Assembly (NCBI GenBank): GCA_903896745.1
Contig: CAITZA010000043.1
Span: 1 to 51,794 of the forward strand
Direction: 5' to 3'
DNA length: 51,794 nt
Source: an uncultured Desulfomonile sp.
GTDB lineage: Bacteria; Desulfobacterota; Desulfomonilia; Desulfomonilales; Desulfomonilaceae
Made by a program: the position numbers and the translations under genes
The notes under the pieces: model-generated
Database searches by the model: none
Told to the model about the DNA's origin: nothing
What the model saw: only the letters and a program-made list of their open reading frames with translations
In this document: one piece after another, positions 19,695 to 28,600 of the stretch
Position numbering within the stretch: the first letter of the stretch is position 1
How the letters are laid out: every line of letters begins with the position of its first letter

Positions 19695-22600
19695 CTAATT
19701 TTTCATCAACGCGCGGGCAACAACCAGGTCATTCCGGAATTCGACCCACGCCTCTATCTCAGACAATCCCATCCGGTTCACAGCCTCGCCGGCCTGATTC
19801 CGGAATTCCAGTCTTGCCCGTCCGCAACTATCTATATTCGAAACGATGACATCCTTGAGGTCATATCTCAATCCAACCCCAATGGCCTTCAGGCTCGCCT
19901 CCTTCAAAGACCAGATCGCATTCAGGGTTGACCAGCGGTCAAGACCAGCGCCAGCAAGCGTGATTTCTGTTTCATCAAAATAATCACCAACCCAGGACTC
20001 GGTTCTACGCTCAACCTTCTCGACATCTATTCCAAACCCAGCAAAATGTTCAACCGATGCGGCTGCAGCCATTGCAACCCCATTTGAATGTGTGAGAGAA
20101 AGAGCGCCAATCCTTGTTCCCGACTGGGAAGCCAGTTCAGCGAAAGGCTTTCCAAAATCATCCTGAAAAATCCTTATGTCCGTGGCTGGGGCGCCGCCTT
20201 TCCCCTCCATGGCAAGAAGCCTGCTGACCGAACGTTTGAGCGCAATTCTGCCACTCAGCCATTCCTTCTGACGCTTGCCCGAAGGTTTTGATTTTGCCTC
20301 GGCAATTTCGTCTGGTGTCAGAAACTCGAGAATTTCGGGTCGTCCGAACGACTCATCGTCCGGTATCAAAGTCCCGATCTCCACGGTGGACTCATGAAGT
20401 TTCCCCACAAACCTGGCTTTGGCTTCAAGTTCAATCATTTCTACTCCGTAGAGGCTGATCATCAAATTGCCGTCGCGATCTTTTATCCATCCATCAAATT
20501 TGAAACGCGAGCGCTCTTGATCTGAAGTTGCAGTAATGACCTCTCTTCGGGTTAACTCTCCGTCAAAAGGAATGGAATCAGCCTTATGAATGATGGCTTT
20601 CTCAATTCCAATCGGAAGCGCCATGACCCCATGAGACTCCATCCCAAACGCGGCTACTGCCTGAAAAACGGCCTCAACCGCCGCCGGTATGACATCTGAA
20701 AACATGTCCGGTCTTTGATCGGTATCCCTGTAACGGAATCGAATCGCATTCCAACCGCCTTCAATAGAGCAATGATCAAGCAGTCTGAAGGCCGGGCCAT
20801 GGAAAAACTGCGCATAAATCTCGGAATACGGAACGAACAGCGTCTGGCTCCAGAATTCAGGCTCCGGCCATTCTGGGGCATCGGCGCCGGCCAGTTGCAA
20901 CCTGCATTGATGGTGAACCCGCGGTTCGCCAAAGGCCCTTCCCTCCTTGTCTATAAAAATCGAAGTTATTTTAGCCTTATAGGTTGGGTTGGAGGAGTCA
21001 GGCGCGTCTTCGGACATGACCTCTATTTCAGCCTGAAACGGATCATTCCTGAAAACCTTGAGTGGTTGAAGGTAACGAACTTCTGAAAAAGTCACATTAC
21101 CGGCCTCAGGTTTCAGTAGTTGAAAGGCGCCCCTCATCAGTTCCAGTCCTCCAACCCCCGGAAACACCGCAGCCCTGTTTATGCGGTGATGATCCAGCAA
21201 CGGATGGGTTGGATCAAGAAACACTTTTACTCTTATTTTCTCACCGGGAATCAAATCAATGATATTCGCCTTCTGGCCCCCGATGATGACATCCCTGGTC
21301 TGCAAGGCGTTCGGTATTTCAAAAGCGTCTTTGTTGAAAGGCCCGAGTTTGCCTGCTACCAGAACTTCACGCGACGAACCCCTTCTAAGTATTTCAGCTT
21401 CGAGAAGCTCTGCGCCGGCCCTTGGAGGTATGAAATCTATGCCCGCGTTTTCCAGTGTCGCCTGGACACTGCCTCTGACAGCCATACCGATTTCCGCCCA
21501 TGGCGCCCAATCGATTATTGACGCCTTCGTTTCACCACCTGCGGATATAAACCGTATCAGATGAGCCAGTGAATCGTTGGCCGCTGAATAATCGAGCTGG
21601 GCAATGTTTCCAAACCGTCCCGAAACACTCCCGAAACCGATTATCCTCTTGGGTGGAAGGCCGTGTTTTTCCAAGGCTCTCAAAACATTCCACATACCCT
21701 GAACTTTCACATTGTAAACTAGCTCAATCTGTTCAAGCGTCTTTGTTCTAAGCGCCTTGCTAACATCCAGCCCGGCGCCGTGTATCACCATGTCCACACG
21801 TCCACACACAGAAGCGACATCACCCACAAAATCATCAACCGATTTCTCGTCCAGGATGTCAATCGAACGATACATAACCTCCGATCCCATGGACTTCAAC
21901 TCGCTAATGTTCCTGAAAACCTCTCCCTCTCCACGCATCCTGGAGAGTTCTTTTTCCACTTTCACAGGGGTGGGAGATACGCCTTCGCGTTTCATGCGCT
22001 CAACAACGCGATCCCGCTCTTTCAACCAATCTTCAGCGGAAAAATTGGCATAACCCTCCGATGAGGGTGTCTGACTGGTTCTGCCAAGCAGCGCAAACGT
22101 GAAAGAATTGTTTGAAGCCAGCCTCTTGAGACATTCGGCGGTAATTCCCCTCGCGCCTCCAGTCACAAGTATTACGTCACCGGCGTTCAAAGCATTGCTA
22201 TCCCTATCCCTGGAGGCCTCAATAAATCTTATCGCCTCAAGAGTTCCCGCGCCTGTTGTAGCGGTTTCCAGTGGATACTCCGAATTGAGGGATTTCACTA
22301 TTATTTCTACTTGCCGACCGAAACTCAGGGATGGATTTAAATCAATGATTCTGGACAGTGTTTCAGGATATTCCCGTGCAAAGGATTTTGCGGCGCCGGT
22401 CAAGGCGCCGATCCTGAAACCGTCTGGCTGGGGACTTCTAAACCCGTAAGCGCCGTCTTCCTGAACCACGGTTAACAGGACTGCCGGACCATTTTCGAAA
22501 AGTCCGGCAAGCTCGATGAAAAACTCGAAGCTCTTTTTCTCCAGATCATCAGTAGGGTTTATACCCATAAGGTTTATGATTCCGGTCGCGCCGCCGGCAA

Positions 22601-25600
22601 AGCGATGAAGCTCGCCAATCTCTTCAATCCTTGAAACATCCCTGTGTCCTGAAACGACCAGCTCCTTTTCAAGGAGTTCAGCAAGTTCATTAGGTCCGGA
22701 GATCACTACAAACCTATCGATCGTTCGGGGCTCGGTTTTATTTAATTCAGGCAAAGCTACCAGTCGGGCCTCGTAAAGATTTATTTCCGGGCCGGTCTCG
22801 GTCCTGGTTTCAACTTCCGGTTTGGCGCTTACGGTTGTTTCCCCAGCGGGAATACCCGACTGCCTGCGTTCCATGACAAACCCGATGATATGTTTGATGG
22901 TTGGGAAATCGGCGATCTTAAGACCATCTATCCGTGGAATATCGAAGGCTTCCCGCACTTCGGTGATGAATTCGGCCTGTTTTACCGTATCAATCCCCAG
23001 ATCGGCCTCCAAATCCAGCTCCACATCCAGCATATCCGCCGGGTAACCCGTCTTCTCAGACAGCAGACCAAGTATTTTCTCCTGAACAGCCGCTTCGTTA
23101 ACGGAATCCTGTGAAGCCGGCATGTCGTCCGGCGATGTTGCGCCCGATCGAGATGCCGTATGTGACAGCACAAAGTTGATGATATGCTCAATGGTAGGGA
23201 ATTCCGCTATTTTCAAACCATCGATACGGGGAATTTCAAACTTCTCCCTGACTTCCGTAATGAATTCCGCCTGTTTTACCGTATCGATACCGAGATCAGC
23301 CTCAAGATCCAACCCGGTGTCAAGCATATCCGCCGGGTAACCAGTCTTTTCGGACAGCAACGCCAGGACTTCAGATCTGACCTGATTCGTGTCGTGTACG
23401 GAAGAGGATAGGCTTAACTCTGCCACATCCTGCGAATCCTGTTTTTGTTCTATGTTTAGCGTTTCATGCGCCACGATTTCTACCGCGCCCGCAACACGCT
23501 GCGCGACCTTGAGCGTTCTGTCTTCTACCGTGACGACGGGGTCGTCATATCCGGTGATCTTCCTGAGCCACTCCCTATGAGTAGGTAAATCGACTATCCT
23601 GTTTTCCTCATGTGATTTGGCCTTATAGAGTGACATTACTATCTGTGAGCCGAAGCCGGCGGCCAGTCTCAGGGCGTATTGCGCATCGCATTTACCGCCT
23701 CTACTCAGATTGAGGTCCTGAAAGTCCGGGTCAGGCGTTTTCAGATTCGGGATTGGAGGCAAGAGACGTTTTTGCAAGCACCTCAGTGAAACGGCGTCCT
23801 CTACGCCCACCCCCATTGTGTGACCGGTAAATCCTTTCGTATTAGCGATCGGGATCTGAGTCACGCTATTTCCGAAAGTATTGCGCAGGGCCTTGATTTC
23901 CGCGTCTGCGCTTCCACCCCTCTTGGGAGAATAGGTTTCGTGGGACATGAAAAACATCTTGCCAGCAAGCTCTTCCCGACTGATTCCAGACTGCTTTTCC
24001 CATTTGGAAATCATGTCTTCCATAACATTGGAGATATGATCAACATCCAGTCTTGTGCCGTGAAAACCGCTATTTGCGACCATGCCGGCTTCTATTGACG
24101 CAACACTTTCCATGCCGCGGTTTTTGATGAGCTGTTCTTTTTCGAGGACAATCCCGACTGCGGCTGACCCCAGAATCAGGCCGTGACGCCTGTCATCAAA
24201 CGGCAATGCGGCTTCAGAAAGGCTCGAATTTGTGGTCGCCGCTCCCATCGCAAGAAAGCCCGAACCGATCCACGGTAACAGCGTGCGACCCGCAACATCG
24301 TCTGCGGCAATGATTATGACCCTGTTGGCCTGACCGGTCCTAATCCAGTCACGCCCCAGCAGTATTGCCTGAGTGGTTCCTGCGCAGGCCGCATCCACAT
24401 GGGTGTTCGGTCCTTGCGCTCTCAGCAGTTGAGCCAACTGTCCATGAGCCATGCTCATGACCCGTAGTAAAAAGGTCCTGTTGAAGGTGTACAGATCTTC
24501 ATCATCGGAGCCCGCAAGCTTCCCAAATTCTTGTGTAAACCATCTTGTTACACGTTCGCGCTCCCTGTCATCCCTGATCCTTTCGACAAGTCCGGCATAA
24601 AAATCTATAAGTCTTTTCTTTGCGCCCGCTCCATACTTGGCGGCCGTTTCGCGTGTCACCTCATCCACCAGTGAAGCCATTCCAGGGAACGCCGACGCAA
24701 ATATGACACCGGTCTCCTTACGAAGTTCAGGCGCAAGGGCCCAAGAGTCCGGAAGCTCCTTTCCCGTGCTTGTGGTTTTCATCTGCCGGACGAGTGGAAT
24801 GCCTGCGTCTCTCAGGGCCTCAAGACCGGCTGCCACCGCCAGTCTTGTGGTAACATCCATTGCCGCCACCAGCTTGTCATCCAGACCATACTCCTTAGCT
24901 ATCTCACCATCGTTGAAGAAGCCGGCAAGCTGAATGACACCCGATATGTCATCAACCGCCCTGAGATCAGCTTCACCCTGCGGCCCCTTGTACAAACGCT
25001 CAACGTTCTTGTCGAGCATCTCGACGCGACCATCCTCCGGCACCTGCTTGATGAAGTTCTTTCCCAAGATCAAATCATCCAAATTTTCCCGGTCGAAAGC
25101 AAAACGCACATCCGAAGGGAGGCCTGCGGAAACACCTGATATTACTACCGGCGTAAAATCCATGCCTTCGGATTTCACGGTTTGGACGGTTTTCTCAAGC
25201 GGCAGGATATTTTCTACAAACGACTGATAGCCGGTTTTCAATAAAGCCCGGATAGGTGAGCCCTGCATTTCGATGTATCTGCCAAATTCCTTCCTGGTAG
25301 CTATGGCCTCAAGCTCGTCATCCAGAAGCAGATCCAATGGGGAGGGTATCAGCTTTACGGTTGGACTGACGGGCGCCGCAGATACTGTCTGCTGTATGTC
25401 ATCCGCTCGTACCAAACGCAATTCTGGCTTTTTGTCGGCGGTTGAAACCCTTGAGGAAACGGCGCCGGTCTCCTCAAAATCTACGTCGAAACCCTCGACC
25501 ATGAGCGCGGCCAGGCTTTCCATCAACTGAAGTATCCCACCCTTTTTCGGATGGTTTGTCGGCAAGGCCAGAGCCTCGCTCGAAAGGGTGTCCAGCGTGA

Positions 25601-28600
25601 GATTCGTCATCACCCTCTTGGGTCCGCATTCGACGTATACCTTTATGCCCTCGCTATACATTTTTCTAAGTGTTTTTACCCATTCGACAGGCGCTGCAAA
25701 CTGTTTTCCGAGAAGGTCTCTAATCCTGTCAGGCGCCGCGGGACCGACGGGGTAAAAATCTCCTGTGACATTAGATAGTATTGGGGTGGTCGGCGGATTG
25801 ACCTTTAGCTTTTCGAGGGTTCTCATGAATGGTTCTCTCGCCGGAGCCACCACCCCCGAATGGAACGCAGCGGAAACCGGTACCAGTATTCCCTCAAGCC
25901 CTCGGGATTTGAAGAGCTCACCAGCTTTTTTTACCGCCTCAGTCTCTCCGGAAATGACTGTCTGTTTGGGTGAGTTTTTATTTGCCGCCACCACGTAGCC
26001 GTCAACCTCCGCCAGAGCCTCTTCCACAACTCGGGCGTCAGCCGGTATGCTCATCATAAGACCCGGATCAGCAATGCTAACCCTGGCCATTTCACGGCCC
26101 CTCACTGCCACGGCTTCGAGAGCGTCTCTGAACGAGAAAACTCCGGCGGCCACACATGCGGCATACTCTCCCAATGAATGTCCAGCGCACGCCGCCGGTT
26201 TAATCCCGAGCGATTCGAGCAGCCGGAACATCGCGGTATCAGCGGTCAGAATCATGGGCTGGAGGATCTGGGTGTCCCTGAGCGGGTCACTTTCCTCTCT
26301 TGCAGATCTGTCAAGCGCTGCCTCATCCGGAAATACCGTTGAGATTATTGAAGGCAGACCGAGGGCTTGCAGTATTTCGTCCGCGTCTGCAAAAGTCCGG
26401 GCCACTATGGGGAAACGGTCGGCAAGGTCCCTGAACATGAATGGATATTGAGATCCCTGCCCCGGGAAAAGGAACGCGGCTCCAGGTTTAAGCCGACCGG
26501 CCGACCCTTGGGCAAAACTTATTCCACGAGCCGGCAATACTGCCCTCTTCGACGCATCCCCAATTACATCCATTATGGTTTCAAGCTTCTTGACAACCAT
26601 TTCAGCGTCTGTTGCGCCAAAACCGAACCGCAGCTCGAATCCCGATACATTCTTTCTCGAATCCGAGGAGAGCTGTTTGAAATTTGAAGGATTTATTTGC
26701 CCAAGAAGTTGCTTCACCCTCTTTTCTAGCTCTTCAGGCGTATTGCCCGCGACAGCCCAGACCTCGCCTTCAGTCCTCAAATTGGCCGGTTTCGGCCAAC
26801 GTGGTGGAACGAATTCAACTGTTTCAGCCTTTTCGGCAACCGGAGCATTTCTCGGGACTAGCTTCAGGCCAGGAGAGAACTCCTGAAGAATTACATGGAA
26901 GTTGGTTCCTCCAAACCCGAATGCGCTGACACCAGAGCGGCGTGGATTGCCATTCCGGGTCTTCCATGGTTCAGAGTCGGTCAAGAGTTTTAGTGGCGAA
27001 TTTGTCCAGTCTATGCAAGGGTTTGGGGTGCGGATGTTTATTGTTGGGGGCAAGGTCCTGTGGTACAGGGCAAGTAGGGCCTTGATGATTCCCGCTGCCC
27101 CTGCGCCGGCCTTCAGATGGCCTATCTGGGATTTTACCGAACCGATTCCAACAGACCCATTGGCCGATCCGGCTTCACGGAAAAAGGTGTCCAGCAAAGT
27201 CAGCTCGGTTTTATCGCCAACCGGGGTAGAAGTGCCATGCGCCTCTATAAGTCCAATAGATTTCGGATCTACGTCTGCAGCCTCCAGGCAAGCCCTTATG
27301 GCCCTCTCCTGACCGGCCGCGTTAGGCGCCGTAATGCCCTTTCCCCGACCGTCGGAAGATGACCCCACTCCTAACACCACACCGTAAACACGGTCATTAT
27401 CCCGGATGGCGTCAGATAGTCGTTTCATGACAAGAATCCCTGCGCCCTCACCCATTATGAACCCGTTGGCCCCGGAATCGAACGGCCGCGAACCATCAGC
27501 CGAAAGCGCCCCAACCTTACAGAATTTTATGAACGAAGAAGGATGCATGGCAGCGTCAACCCCGCCGGCCAACGCCACCTCCATGAATCCGGCTCGAAGA
27601 CCGTTCACCGCATTCATCACCGCTGCAAGCGATGACGCGCAGGCCGCGTCCACAGTAAAGTTCGGCCCCTCCAGATTGAATACATTGGCTACGCGTCCTG
27701 ATATTACGTTGGGGAGCTCACCGGGAAGTGAATCCTCCGTTATCTCCGGCAATCCCTCCAGATAGCGCTGCCTGAATATTTCTATCGCCGCCTCGCCCGA
27801 GGCAGGATCAAGACCCGCCTGTTTAAAAGATTCCTTTAAAACATCAACAGCGCGAGGGAGCGACAGCCTCTCGGCGTAACGGTCCGTCGTCTCGCCTCCC
27901 ATGGAATTTCCAATTACTATCCCGACTTTCTTGCCTTTGAGATGCTCAGGTTTGAGACCGGCGTCTTCGAGGGCGTCCGCAACGCAGGCTACAGCCAGTT
28001 TCTGGGTCCGATCCATCTTCTTTGCCACAGATGGCGGTATGCGGAATTTCAGCGGATCAAACTCAAAATCGGTAACAAACCCGCCTATACATGAATAGGT
28101 CCTGTCAGGAACCTTTGGATTGGGATCATAATAATAGTCTATGTTCCTCCACCTGTCGGCCGGCGCCTTAACTATGCCGTTTTTCTGATCAATTATGTAT
28201 TTCCAGAAACTTTCCGGTGAATCCGAGCCCGGTAACCTCAGGCCGATTCCAACAACCGCTATGGGTTCATGTGACTGCCTGAAATGAAGCTCGACCTGTT
28301 CCGACTCCTCTGACTGCTCCGGTTCAGATTTTGCCGGTATGCTTTCGGAAGCGACCGCCGCAGTCTCAACAGGCGGAGTAGGCACGGATTCTGTTTTTGC
28401 GGCCATGTCAGGAACAGCCGGACTGTCGGGTTGCTCATGAATCGTTTCAGTAACGCCTAAAGTGTTTATTGGCGATGATTGCCTCATGTTTGAAGGATTT
28501 TCCATGACAAAAATATCTCGACCTTTATCCATGATTTCATGATGAATTTCATCAATGGTGGTTTTGCGCTCCAGCAGGCATACACCCTGCCCCATCAGAT

